A stretch of 64,000 nucleotides of DNA from Egaibacter danicus (GTDB taxonomy: Bacteria; Pseudomonadota; Gammaproteobacteria; Burkholderiales; Burkholderiaceae_C). Location of the stretch: the NCBI GenBank assembly GCA_016707075.1, contig JADJII010000009.1, positions 124,001 through 188,000 on the forward strand. The letters are read 5' to 3'. Every line of letters starts with the position of its first letter. The first letter of the stretch is position 1. The translations under genes were made by a program, and so were the position numbers. This document shows, piece by piece, positions 43,901 to 51,255 of the stretch. The notes under the pieces were generated by a model. It had not been told where the DNA came from and did not search any database. It saw nothing but the letters and a program-made list of their open reading frames with translations.

Positions 43901-44226
43901 CCGGCATCATCGTGCGCAACTCCATCCTGCTGGTGGACTTCATTGAACTTCAGGTCGCGCAAGGCATGGCCTTCAAGGAAGCCGTTATCAGCTCTGCTGC
44001 AGTTCGCGCACAGCCGATTGCACTGACTGGCCTGGCCGCCATGATTGGCGCCTTCTTCATTCTGGATGACCCGATCTTCAATGGTCTGGCTATTTCCCTG
44101 ATTTTTGGCATCCTGGTCTCCACGTTGCTCACGCTGGTGGTGATCCCGGTTCTCTACTTTGCGTTGTACCGGCATCGCGCGGCGTCATCTGAACCACCCA
44201 CAGAGGTGACAGTGGCACATTCCTGA
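40921..44226 (+). CDS. RND-family efflux transporter permease (AcrB-like)
   Basis: The 1101-residue inner-membrane pump has the duplicated RND layout of 12 helices with two large periplasmic loops. The proton-relay aspartates in helix 4 are present in GILVDDAIVVVEN (about residue 437). In helix 10 the segment reads GIIVRNSILLVDF (about 998), so arginine stands where AcrB has a lysine, by eye alignment. The length exceeds AcrB (1049). It lies 8 bp after the adaptor gene. The substrate is unknown; sulfur-stress neighbours suggest export of a reactive sulfur or electrophile-derived compound. Confidence 0.93.
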   Translation: MQDNTTPSSPARLGASGRIAAAFQSNAITPLLALVALLLGLFAVLVTPREEEPQINVTMANVLIPFPGASSDNVQNMVARPAEQVLSQIAGIEHTYSVARPGVAVLTVQFKVGVPRTEALVRLYDVLNANQDWLPRDLGTLAPIVKPKGIDDVPVLAVTLWGKDAQAANDLERVAHALELELKSVKGTREVQVTGGPGRAVHVWLDPIRLRERGVDVLGLKATLAAANFGMPSGAVLDASGKTAQMLTVETGEFLTSVDDIGSLVVGVSNGKPVYLREVARIEAGAQQPQRYVWFTPGAASKSGPSGGLATGQVFPAVTITVTKKPGENAVDVARAASARVEALRNTVIPSSIETTVTRNYGETAAEKANKLIQKLAFATGSVILLVGLALGRHEAVIVGGAVILTLTATLFASWAWGFTLNRVSLFALIFSIGILVDDAIVVVENIHRHQQLFPHKSLAEIIPGAVDEVGGPTILATLTVIAALLPMAFVSGLMGPYMSPIPINSSLGMAMSLAIAFTVTPWLSLKLMKSHGHGHADAADTTPKGLGPKLQRFFTRVLTPLLNSARKRWLLLGGILAALLLSVGLTLVQWVVLKMLPFDNKSEFQVVVEMPAGTPLENTASALHEMGDFLARQPEVRDLQGYAGTASPITFNGLVRQYYLRADAEQGDLQVNLVDKHERSDKSHVIAQRLRPELETIGARHNARVKVVEVPPGPPVMSPLVAEVYGPDEAGRQQLAQRIAKAFDVTPDIVGVDSSLKEDAPRAHLTVRRQRAESLGIPVAAIAQTVHGALSGADAAYLHDGQSKYPVPVRLQLPLESQVGLDALLALPMKAANGQMVPLSELVQVDRGVINKPLFTKDLHPVSYVFGDMAGKLDSPLYGLFAIRPHLKEAALPNTGDLGEYWIRQPVDTYRQYAIKWDGELQITYDTFRDMGAAYGVGLILIYLLVVAQFRSYLTPLVIMAPIPLTIIGVMPGHALLGAQFTATSMIGMIALAGIIVRNSILLVDFIELQVAQGMAFKEAVISSAAVRAQPIALTGLAAMIGAFFILDDPIFNGLAISLIFGILVSTLLTLVVIPVLYFALYRHRAASSEPPTEVTVAHS

Positions 44227-44259
44227 CTTTTTCAACTACCTTTACTGAGGAGACAACTC

Positions 44260-45543
44260 ATGGCCAATATCGTCATCATGGGCGCCGGCATCGGCGGCAT
44301 GCCCGCCGCCTACGAAATGCGCGACATGCTTCCCAAGGAGCACAACGTCACGGTTGTCAGCGCTGTGGATTACTTCCAATTCGTGCCGTCCAACCCTTGG
44401 GTAGCCGTGGGCTGGCGTACGCGTGAGGAGATCGTGCTCAAGGTCGGCCCGCTGCTGGAGCGCAAGGGCATCAAGTTCATCGCCAAGCCCGTGACCACCA
44501 TCGACGCCGCCGGCAGCAAGCTGACGCTTTCGGGCGGAACGCCTGACGAACAGATGCTGCCCTACGATTACCTGGTCATCACCACCGGCCCGAAACTGAG
44601 TTTTGACGAGGTTCCCGGCGCGGGTCCGCATGGCGGTCACACCCATTCCGTATGCTCAGTGGATCACGCCGAGAGATTCTGGCTCGACTACCAGGAATTC
44701 CTGAAGAACCCCGGGCCTATCGTGATCGGTGCCATGCCCATGGCCAGCTGTTTCGGCCCGGCCTATGAGTTTGCCTTCATCGTCGACGCCGACCTGCGCA
44801 AGCGCAAGCTGCGCGACAAGGTGCCGATGACCTACGTCACCAGCGAGCCCTACATCGGCCATCTTGGTCTGGGTGGAGTTGGCGACTCGAAGTCTATGCT
44901 CGAGTCGGAAATGCGCGGTCACGACATCAAATGGATCACCAATGCCAAGACTACCAGGGTCGAGGCCGGCAAGCTGTTCACAACGCAGCTCGACGACCAC
45001 GGCAATGTCTACAAGGAACATGAAGTTCCCTTCAAACTGTCCATGATGTTGCCCGCGTTCAAAGGGGTCGACGCCGTGGCTGGCGTACCGGAACTGTGCA
45101 ACCCGCGCGGCTTCGTGATCATTGACGAGTTCCAGCGCAGCAAGAAGTACCGCAACATTTTCTCGGCTGGCGTCTGCGTGGCCATTCCGCCGGTGGAAGT
45201 CACGCCTGTGCCCACTGGCGCGCCAAAGACCGGCTACATGATTGAGACCATGATCACGGCGATCGTGCACAACATTGCCGACGAACTGGCCGGCAAACCA
45301 GTCAATACCAAAGCGACCTGGAACGCCATCTGCCTGGCCGATATGGGCGACACCGGGGCCGCTTTCGTCGCGTTACCGCAAATCCCGCCACGCAATGTCA
45401 ACTGGTTCAAAAAGGGCAAATGGGTGCACCTGGCCAAGATTGCGTTTGAGAAGTATTTCATGCGCAAGATGAAGACTGGCAATTCCGAGCCGGTGTACGA
45501 GAAATACGTGCTCAAGTTGCTCGGCATCATGCGGTTGAAATAG
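44260..45543 (+). CDS. Sulfide:quinone oxidoreductase-like flavoprotein
   Basis: The 427-residue FAD protein begins with the dinucleotide fold GAGIGGMPAAYEMRD and shares with SQR the segments YFQFVPSNPWVAVGWR and PYDYLVITTGPKL. Cysteines lie at residues 132, 164, 280, 306 and 358. The first, second and fifth have nearly the spacing of the active-site set Cys128/160/356 known in Acidithiobacillus SQR. That supports oxidation of sulfide to a persulfide with electrons to quinone. GAGGAGA precedes ATG 44260. It is followed by sulfur-handling genes. Confidence 0.88.
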   Translation: MANIVIMGAGIGGMPAAYEMRDMLPKEHNVTVVSAVDYFQFVPSNPWVAVGWRTREEIVLKVGPLLERKGIKFIAKPVTTIDAAGSKLTLSGGTPDEQMLPYDYLVITTGPKLSFDEVPGAGPHGGHTHSVCSVDHAERFWLDYQEFLKNPGPIVIGAMPMASCFGPAYEFAFIVDADLRKRKLRDKVPMTYVTSEPYIGHLGLGGVGDSKSMLESEMRGHDIKWITNAKTTRVEAGKLFTTQLDDHGNVYKEHEVPFKLSMMLPAFKGVDAVAGVPELCNPRGFVIIDEFQRSKKYRNIFSAGVCVAIPPVEVTPVPTGAPKTGYMIETMITAIVHNIADELAGKPVNTKATWNAICLADMGDTGAAFVALPQIPPRNVNWFKKGKWVHLAKIAFEKYFMRKMKTGNSEPVYEKYVLKLLGIMRLK

Positions 45544-45575
45544 GCAATTTTTTTCTTTACTCACAGGAGATTCTC

Positions 45576-45800
45576 ATGACAGTCGAACGTTACATCCGCC
45601 TTATGGCCGGCTTTTTTATCCTGCTGTCGCTGGCGCTGGGCGTCGAGGGCAGCCCGATCTTCCTCAGCAAGTGGTGGCTGGCCTTCACTGCCTTCGTCGG
45701 CTTGAACCTGTTCCAGTCCGGCATCACCAACTTCTGCCCGCCGGGCTTCTTGCTGAAGAAGCTTGGCGTGCCCGAAGGCGGTTCCTGCCGTAGCAACTGA
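45576..45800 (+). CDS. YgaP-type DUF2892 small membrane protein
   Basis: The 74-residue protein has two helices (LMAGFFILLSLALGV and WWLAFTAFVGLNLFQSG), then GITNFCPPGFLLKKLGV, typical of the DUF2892 transmembrane part of YgaP-like rhodaneses. Cys54 and Cys71 are present. AGGAGA lies upstream. In YgaP the same segment is fused to a rhodanese domain; here a separate rhodanese gene lies 0.9 kb downstream. A role in moving sulfane sulfur at the membrane is plausible. Confidence 0.88.
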   Translation: MTVERYIRLMAGFFILLSLALGVEGSPIFLSKWWLAFTAFVGLNLFQSGITNFCPPGFLLKKLGVPEGGSCRSN

Positions 45801-45813
45801 AGGGGGCGGGCCG

Positions 45814-46260
45814 ATGAGCGGCAAGACCGAGAGCGTGCATCTGCGACAGATGCGCGACTACCAGTTCGAGATGACATTCGGCGACGCAATGCCGGTGGTG
45901 GTGGCCGACGAGCCACCGCCGCTGGGGCAAGGAACGGGTCCATCGCCGGTGCAGTTGCTGGCCGCGGCCGTGGGTAATTGCCTGAGCGATTCGCTGCTAT
46001 TTGCGCTGCGCAAGTTCAAGCAGGCTCCTGACCCCATCCACTGCACGGTGCAGGCTGAGGTGGGGCGTAACGCAGATGCCCGGCTGCGCGTGCTCTCCAT
46101 GAAAGCAGTGCTCACGTTGGGCGTACCTGGCCCTTCGCTTCAGCATCTGGACCGGGTTCTGGATCAGTTTGAGGCTTTCTGCACGGTGACGCAAAGTGTG
46201 GGCCAGGGCATTCCCATCACGGTTGAAGTTCAGGACTCTGCAGGTTTGCGACTCAAGTAG
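45814..46260 (+). CDS. OsmC family thiol-peroxide / persulfide stress protein
   Basis: The 148-residue protein has the two reactive cysteines of the OsmC/Ohr family at Cys56 (AAVGNCLSDSL) and Cys123 (FEAFCTVTQSV). Such proteins reduce organic hydroperoxides, and some act on persulfides. The start at 45814 gives a usual N-terminus, although a longer frame is open upstream. It is 13 bp after the DUF2892 gene. Its membership of the SQR-rhodanese cluster points to sulfur stress. Confidence 0.87.
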   Translation: MSGKTESVHLRQMRDYQFEMTFGDAMPVVVADEPPPLGQGTGPSPVQLLAAAVGNCLSDSLLFALRKFKQAPDPIHCTVQAEVGRNADARLRVLSMKAVLTLGVPGPSLQHLDRVLDQFEAFCTVTQSVGQGIPITVEVQDSAGLRLK

Positions 46261-46289
46261 TCCGAGCCCAATCGAACAATGAACGACTC

Positions 46290-46613
46290 ATGACAACCGT
46301 TCCAGACCCGCTGCTTTGCCCCGGCCAGCCGCTGAAAGATACGGCTGCCCGGGCGGATGTACTCAACCGCCTGAAACGCGCGGAAGGCCAGTTGCGAGGC
46401 ATCCAGCGCATGATCGAGAATGGCGAAGAGTGTCTGAAAGTTGCCCAGCAATTCGCGGCAGCGAGGCGCGCGCTGGACAGTACCTATTCGCGCATGACCG
46501 TGTGCTTCGTTGAACAACAACTCAACGAACGCATGCAGTCCGGGCAAATGGACGCTCAGGATTTGAAGGCACTGCTGGCCAACGTTGAAACCCTGCTTGC
46601 ACGACAGGGATAA
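46290..46613 (+). CDS. CsoR/FrmR-family transcriptional repressor
   Basis: The 107-residue protein has the CsoR-family helices (VLNRLKRAEGQLRGIQRMIE, then ENGEECLKVAQQFAAARRAL). Cysteines are at 10, 48 and 72. By ungapped alignment Cys48 is the conserved first cysteine. The histidine and second cysteine used by copper-sensing CsoR are absent, and Cys72 falls five residues before the CsoR/CstR second cysteine. It is therefore unlikely to be a classical copper sensor. A persulfide- or electrophile-sensing role fits the cluster. It probably controls the promoter at 39764. Confidence 0.87.
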   Translation: MTTVPDPLLCPGQPLKDTAARADVLNRLKRAEGQLRGIQRMIENGEECLKVAQQFAAARRALDSTYSRMTVCFVEQQLNERMQSGQMDAQDLKALLANVETLLARQG

Positions 46614-46644
46614 GGTGAAACCGCCGGAAAATCAGCCTTTTTAT

Positions 46645-46704
46645 GCATCAAATTGGCACCTAGCCCTCGTCGAACATGCGTGACTAGCTATCAAATATAT
46701 AGCA
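46645..46704 (-). repeat. 60-bp dispersed repeat, copy 6 (upstream of rhodanese)
   Basis: Minus strand: TGCTATATATTTGATAGCTA, then GTCACGCATGT, then GAGGGCTAGGTGCCAA. Intergenic between the CsoR-family and rhodanese genes. Confidence 0.82.
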
Positions 46705-46731
46705 TTTACAAACAACCCAAGGAGTCCCCTC

Positions 46732-47112
46732 TTGAAAACTGCTCATGATCTCGTCGCCGCGGCAAAAACCCGTGTGCAGGAAATTCCCGTCGCCAATGCT
46801 GAACAAGCCATTCGGGACGCCGATGTGCTGGTTGACGTGCGCGAATCGGATGAATTCGCTGCTGGCCACCTACCGGGCGCCGTGCACATTTCGCGCGGCA
46901 TGCTGGAGTTCAAATTCAGCGGCGCGCCCGCCCTGCAGCCGCGTGACATCAAGATCGTGCTGTATTGCAAAACCAGCGGTCGCGCAGCTCTGGCAGCCGC
47001 CGCACTGCACGATATGGGCTACCTGAATGTCCAATCCATCTCGGGAGGCTTTGACGCCTGGGTTGCAGCTGGCAAGCCCGTGGCCAAACCCGAATCGCCG
47101 TCGTTTGAATAA
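46732..47112 (+). CDS. Single-domain rhodanese sulfurtransferase
   Basis: The 126-residue protein has the rhodanese pattern LVDVRESDEFAAGHLPGAVHI, then the active-site loop CKTSGRA with the nucleophile Cys79, and GGFDAWVAAG near the end. It accepts sulfane sulfur as an enzyme persulfide. The start is TTG 46732 with AAGGAG seven bases before it. A copy of the 60-bp repeat sits in the gap just upstream. It closes the sulfur cluster and is convergent with the next gene. Confidence 0.92.
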   Translation: MKTAHDLVAAAKTRVQEIPVANAEQAIRDADVLVDVRESDEFAAGHLPGAVHISRGMLEFKFSGAPALQPRDIKIVLYCKTSGRAALAAAALHDMGYLNVQSISGGFDAWVAAGKPVAKPESPSFE

Positions 47113-47124
47113 ATCGCCTCCGGT

Positions 47125-47502
47125 TCAGCCTTCCGTCCGATAGCCGGAGGCCTCTTCGTCAGTCTCAGGTTGGGCCCGGGGTACATCGCTGTGTGACACC
47201 CGGTAACTGTCTGCGGTGTAGCCAGGCCCCTTCATCACCATCACAATCACACAACCAATCGCCACCGTGAACACCATGGTGAGGTTGAAGATGACCACTG
47301 CCCAGCAGATATAGTCGGCCATTTGCAGCCAGCGTGCCTGCGCAGCGCTGGCTTCGGCATCCATCCAGAAATGCAATAGTGTCAAGCCCAACAAGGGGAG
47401 TGCCGTACCCAGCAACGCAATCCAGGGAAGTTTTCGCCAGACCACCCACTCCATCCCGCTGGCTGTGCGCACACTGTTGGGCATCTTCCGGAGCCAGTTC
47501 AC
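47125..47502 (-). CDS. Two-helix membrane protein of unknown function
   Basis: The 125-residue protein has two membrane helices (LPWIALLGTALPLLGLTLLHF and ICWAVVIFNLTMVFTVAIGCV). The cytoplasmic tail contains GPGYTADSYRVSHSD. I do not recognise a functional family. It is convergent with the rhodanese gene, with only 12 bp between the stops. Codon usage and a plausible topology support a real gene. Confidence 0.7.
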   Translation of the reverse strand: MNWLRKMPNSVRTASGMEWVVWRKLPWIALLGTALPLLGLTLLHFWMDAEASAAQARWLQMADYICWAVVIFNLTMVFTVAIGCVIVMVMKGPGYTADSYRVSHSDVPRAQPETDEEASGYRTEG

Positions 47503-47611
47503 CGCGTCACCTCAACCGGAATGAATTGCAAGTCACAAGAATACATACATGGAATTGTCTTCAAGACAGGCCGCATGCATATGATCAGGATCAATGAACT
47601 GTCGCAGAATG

Positions 47612-47646
47612 AAAAAAGGGTTACAGCAATTTTGCTGTAACCCTTT
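47612..47646 (-). terminator. Intrinsic terminator after tRNA-Pro
   Basis: AAGGGTTACAGCA and TGCTGTAACCCTT form a long stem. On the minus strand the hairpin ends in CCCTTTTTTC, 19 bp after the tRNA 3' end. Confidence 0.88.
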
Positions 47647-47664
47647 GATTTCGTTGAAGCTTTA

Positions 47665-47741
47665 TGGTCGGTGTGAAAGGATTCGAACCTTCGACCCCTT
47701 GCACCCCATGCAAGTGCGCTACCAGGCTGCGCCACACACCG
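47665..47741 (-). tRNA. tRNA-Pro, anticodon GGG
   Basis: The 77-nt cloverleaf has acceptor arms CGGTGTG and CACACCG followed by ACCA, with the CCA encoded. The D-arm contains GCGCAGCCTGGTAGCGC, the anticodon stem is CTTGC/GCAAG around the loop ATGGGGT, and the T-arm is GGTTCGAATCC. The anticodon GGG reads CCC and CCU. It lies 47 bp after the MerR-like gene on the same strand. Confidence 0.95.
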
Positions 47742-47788
47742 ATCAAGTTTTTAATTATAACGTGCAGAAGACAGGATTCTGCGGCAGG

Positions 47789-48265
47789 TCAGAGCGTAGC
47801 CGAGAGCATTTCGCGAATGGCAAACAACTCGCGGCGAACCAGTGTGAGCTTGTCCGCGCTGGCGTCACGCCGATCTTCGAACTGGCCTTCAAACTGACTA
47901 CTCTCGAACTGGCTGTCGTCAAAGTCTTCCAGCACCGAGTCGCTCAACTCGATAACTTCCACGCCCTCCAGCATCACTTCACCATTGCGCTTTTTGTCAC
48001 GCTCCAGTTGCAGCAGTTCCTGCATCTTGTTGCGTGCGCCACTGATGGTGAAGCCCTGGTCGTACAGCAAATCACGAATCCTGCGGATCATCAGCACTTC
48101 ATGGTGCTGGTAGTAACGGCGGTTACCACGTCGCTTCATCGGGCGTAGCTGTGTGAATTCCTGCTCCCAATACCGTAGCACATGGGGTTTTACACCACAT
48201 AAATCGCCTACCTCACCAATGGTGAAGTAGCGCTTGGCCGGTATCGAAGGAAGACTATTCTCCAT
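47789..48265 (-). CDS. MerR-family transcriptional regulator
   Basis: The 158-residue protein has an N-terminal winged helix (YFTIGEVGDLCGVKPHVLRY), followed by EVLMIRRIRDLLYDQGFTIS. An acidic C-terminal region (VIELSDSVLEDFDDSQFESS) lacks an evident metal site. A MerR-like gene directly after ihfA is usual in beta- and gammaproteobacteria. ATG 48265 is preferred to an upstream in-frame TTG at 48274. The ligand is unknown. Confidence 0.88.
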   Translation of the reverse strand: MENSLPSIPAKRYFTIGEVGDLCGVKPHVLRYWEQEFTQLRPMKRRGNRRYYQHHEVLMIRRIRDLLYDQGFTISGARNKMQELLQLERDKKRNGEVMLEGVEVIELSDSVLEDFDDSQFESSQFEGQFEDRRDASADKLTLVRRELFAIREMLSATL

Positions 48266-48422
48266 TGAAATCAATGCTGTACGAAGGAAAGCTTCGAGGT
48301 TACTCTAAGTCTTCGGATGACGCAAAGGGAGTTTGGGGCCCGACGCGTGAAATACGTCAAGGTTTGTGACAAAGTACGCCAAATCAGCGCACCAAAATCG
48401 TGCGACGGCGCAGTCAAGCGGT

Positions 48423-48746
48423 TCAGGTGCGCTTTTCGTCCTGAATTTGCTCTTTGAGTTTGTGGCTGGCGTGGAAAGTGACCACCCGACGTGCTTCGAT
48501 GGGAATGGCCTCTCCAGTGCGGGGATTGCGCCCCGGCCGGGGCGCTTTGGTGCGAATCTGGAAGTTGCCAAACCCGGAAATCTTGACGTCGGTGCCCTCC
48601 ACCAGACTGGTGGAGATCAGGTCAAAAAAAGCGTCGATCATGTCCTTGGACTCGCGTTTGTTCAAGCCAATTTGCTCAAACAGCAATTCCGCCAGCTGCG
48701 CTTTGGTCAGCGCCGGTGTTTCCAGGCTCTCAACAGAAAAATCCAT
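48423..48746 (-). CDS. ihfA: Integration host factor subunit alpha
   Basis: The 107-residue DNA-bending protein has the HU/IHF fold. LTKAQLAELLFEQIGL is near the start, followed by GTDVKISGFGNFQIRTKA and PRPGRNPRTGEAIPI, the beta-arm with the proline that kinks DNA. It pairs with IhfB to organise promoters, recombination and phage sites. It follows pheT, the conserved order in proteobacteria. Confidence 0.95.
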   Translation of the reverse strand: MDFSVESLETPALTKAQLAELLFEQIGLNKRESKDMIDAFFDLISTSLVEGTDVKISGFGNFQIRTKAPRPGRNPRTGEAIPIEARRVVTFHASHKLKEQIQDEKRT

Positions 48747-48802
48747 AAAGGCTCCCGATCTTTGCTTTTTTTGTCTGGTAGTTGACGTTTGCCAAATCAG
48801 CT

Positions 48803-51235
48803 TCAGGCGCGCTGACGGGCACCCAGGTTCGTCACCAACTGGGTGACAACGGCCTGCACACTGGCGTCAATCTGCTCGTCCGTCAGCGTAGCGGCGTCGC
48901 TACCCAGCGTCAAGCGCACGGCCAGGCTTTTTTCTCCAGCGGCATCGCTGGCTGAGCCTGCCGCGGGTTTGGGGCGATAAACGTCAAACAGGGTTGCATC
49001 GCGCAAAAGACCGCCGGTGGGCGCAGACCAGACGGCACTCATCAACGCAGCATGAGTCACCTGTTCGGCCACCAGCACGGCAATGTCACGCTCCACCGCC
49101 TGATGCCGGGAAACCGGCTGGAACTCCGGCACCGCGCGTTGCAGCACAGCGTCAAGGTCCAACTCAAACATCAACGGTGCGGCGGGCAGGTCATAGCCCT
49201 GACGCCACTTGGGATGCAGTTCGCCCACAAAGCCAATCAGTTTGTTGCCCAGCGAAGCGCTGGCACAGCGGCCAGGGTGCATGGCCGGGTGCTCGGCGGG
49301 TGCAAAGGTGGCCTTCAGCGGCGCCAACAGGGCCTCAACATCCCCTTTCACCTCGAAGAAATCAGCGCCCTGCTCCTTGCGGCCCCATTGCAGCATGTCG
49401 CCAGAGCCACACACCATGCCCGCCACGCGCATCGGCTGGTGAAAACCTTCAACCGTGGTGTCGGTGTTCTTGACGGAAGCATCGCGCAGGAACACGCGGC
49501 CCAACTCGAAGACGCGAACACGCTGGGCCTTGCGGTCCAGGTTGAACTTTAAAACCTGAAGCAAAGACCCTAGCAAGGAGGAGCGCATCACGCTCATCTG
49601 GCTGGCAATCGGGTTGAACAGCTTGATGGGATTGGCATTGCCTGCCAATTCATGCTCCCAACGCTCGTCACAAAAGCTGAAGTTGATGGTCTCCTGATAC
49701 CCCAAAGCCGCCAGCGCACGACGCACGGCAAACGCACTGCGCTGTGCCTCCGGGCGAATCTTGGCGGTAATGGGCGCCAGGGGTGGCGTTTGGGGCAGGT
49801 TGTTGTAGCCCACGACACGCGCGACCTCTTCGATCAGGTCTTCTTCAATTTGCAGGTCAAACCGGTATGAAGGCGGGGAAACGGTGACCATGCCGTCCGT
49901 CTGCGTAACGGGCAGGCCCAGACGAACCAGCGCGTCTGCGCACTGCGCCTGGGTCAGCGGCATGCCAATGACCTTGTTGGCACGCGCAACGCGCAGGGTG
50001 ACCGGTGCGGCCACCGGCATATTTACTTTCAGGTCATCGACAGGGCCGACTTGGGTAGCAGGCGTTCCGCAAATATCGATGATCAGCTGGGTGATGCGCT
50101 CAATGTGCTCCACGGTCTGGCTAGGGTCCACCCCACGCTCAAAGCGATGACCCGCATCGGTAGAAAAGTTGAAGCGGCGCGAACGCCCGGCAATCGACTT
50201 CGGGAACCAGAAGGCGGCCTCCACGTAGACGTTTTGCGTTTCGTCCGACACGGCCGTGGCGTCGCCACCCATGATGCCGGCCAGCGATTCGACCTGCACG
50301 TCATCGGCAATCACGCCGACCTTGTCATCCACCGTGACCGTGTTGCCATTGAGCAATTTGAGCTGCTCACCCGGCTTGCCCCAGCGCACGTCCAGACCAC
50401 CATGAATCTTGTCCAGATCAAAAATGTGGGATGGGCGGCCGAACTCGAACATCACGTAGTTGGAAATGTCCACCAGAGCCGTGACGCTACGCTGGCCACA
50501 GCGGGCCAGGCGGTCCACCATCCACTGGGGCGTTTTGGCTTTGGGATTGACGTTGCGAACCACGCGGCCAGAGAAGCGGCCGCACAAATCGGGCGCACTC
50601 ACCTTCACCGGCAAACGGTCAGCTCCTGCAACCGGAACGGCAGGGAAAGCGGGTGTTTTCAACGGCGCGTCAGTCAGCGCAGCCAGTTCACGCGCCACGC
50701 CATACACGCTCAGGCAGTGCGCCAGGTTCGGTGTGAGCTTGAGGGTCAGCAGTGTATCGTCAAGCTTGAGAAATTCGCGGATGTTTTGACCCAGAGGAGC
50801 GTCGAGAGGCAGTTCCAGCAACCCACCATGGTCGTCTGACAGCTTCAGTTCCCGGGCGCTGCACAGCATGCCCTGGCTTTCCACGCCACGCAGTTTGCCA
50901 ACCTTGATCACAAAGGGTTTACCGTCTTCACCGGGTGGCAGTTCAGCACCCACTAGCGCGCAGGGAACCCGGATGCCCACCCGGGCATTGGGCGCGCCAC
51001 AGACGATGTCAAGCAAAGGGACCTGCCCAACATCAACCTTGCACACGCGCAGCCGGTCTGCATTGGGGTGCTGCACCGCCTCCTTAATCTCACCCACCAC
51101 GATCTGGGTAAATGGCGGAGCAACGGGTTTGCACTCTTCAACCTCCAGACCCGCCATGGTGAGGGTGTCGGCCAACTCGGCCGTAGACAGTGATGGATTG
51201 CAGAATTCGCGCAACCAGGACTCGGGAAATTGCAT
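48803..51235 (-). CDS. pheT: Phenylalanyl-tRNA synthetase beta subunit
   Basis: The 810-residue subunit forms the (alpha-beta)2 enzyme that charges tRNA-Phe. The domain order is visible: an N-terminal tRNA-binding EMAP-like region (residues 40-150), B3/B4 editing region (about 210-370), the B5 domain (about 400-480), a catalytic-like core (LGYQETINFSFCDERWE near 510), and a C-terminal anticodon-binding domain (VSRHQAVERDIAVLV). It is 20 bp after pheS, and its length matches the family. Confidence 0.97.
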   Translation of the reverse strand: MQFPESWLREFCNPSLSTAELADTLTMAGLEVEECKPVAPPFTQIVVGEIKEAVQHPNADRLRVCKVDVGQVPLLDIVCGAPNARVGIRVPCALVGAELPPGEDGKPFVIKVGKLRGVESQGMLCSARELKLSDDHGGLLELPLDAPLGQNIREFLKLDDTLLTLKLTPNLAHCLSVYGVARELAALTDAPLKTPAFPAVPVAGADRLPVKVSAPDLCGRFSGRVVRNVNPKAKTPQWMVDRLARCGQRSVTALVDISNYVMFEFGRPSHIFDLDKIHGGLDVRWGKPGEQLKLLNGNTVTVDDKVGVIADDVQVESLAGIMGGDATAVSDETQNVYVEAAFWFPKSIAGRSRRFNFSTDAGHRFERGVDPSQTVEHIERITQLIIDICGTPATQVGPVDDLKVNMPVAAPVTLRVARANKVIGMPLTQAQCADALVRLGLPVTQTDGMVTVSPPSYRFDLQIEEDLIEEVARVVGYNNLPQTPPLAPITAKIRPEAQRSAFAVRRALAALGYQETINFSFCDERWEHELAGNANPIKLFNPIASQMSVMRSSLLGSLLQVLKFNLDRKAQRVRVFELGRVFLRDASVKNTDTTVEGFHQPMRVAGMVCGSGDMLQWGRKEQGADFFEVKGDVEALLAPLKATFAPAEHPAMHPGRCASASLGNKLIGFVGELHPKWRQGYDLPAAPLMFELDLDAVLQRAVPEFQPVSRHQAVERDIAVLVAEQVTHAALMSAVWSAPTGGLLRDATLFDVYRPKPAAGSASDAAGEKSLAVRLTLGSDAATLTDEQIDASVQAVVTQLVTNLGARQRA

Positions 51236-51255
51236 CTTGTTCTTCTCGTCGAAAA

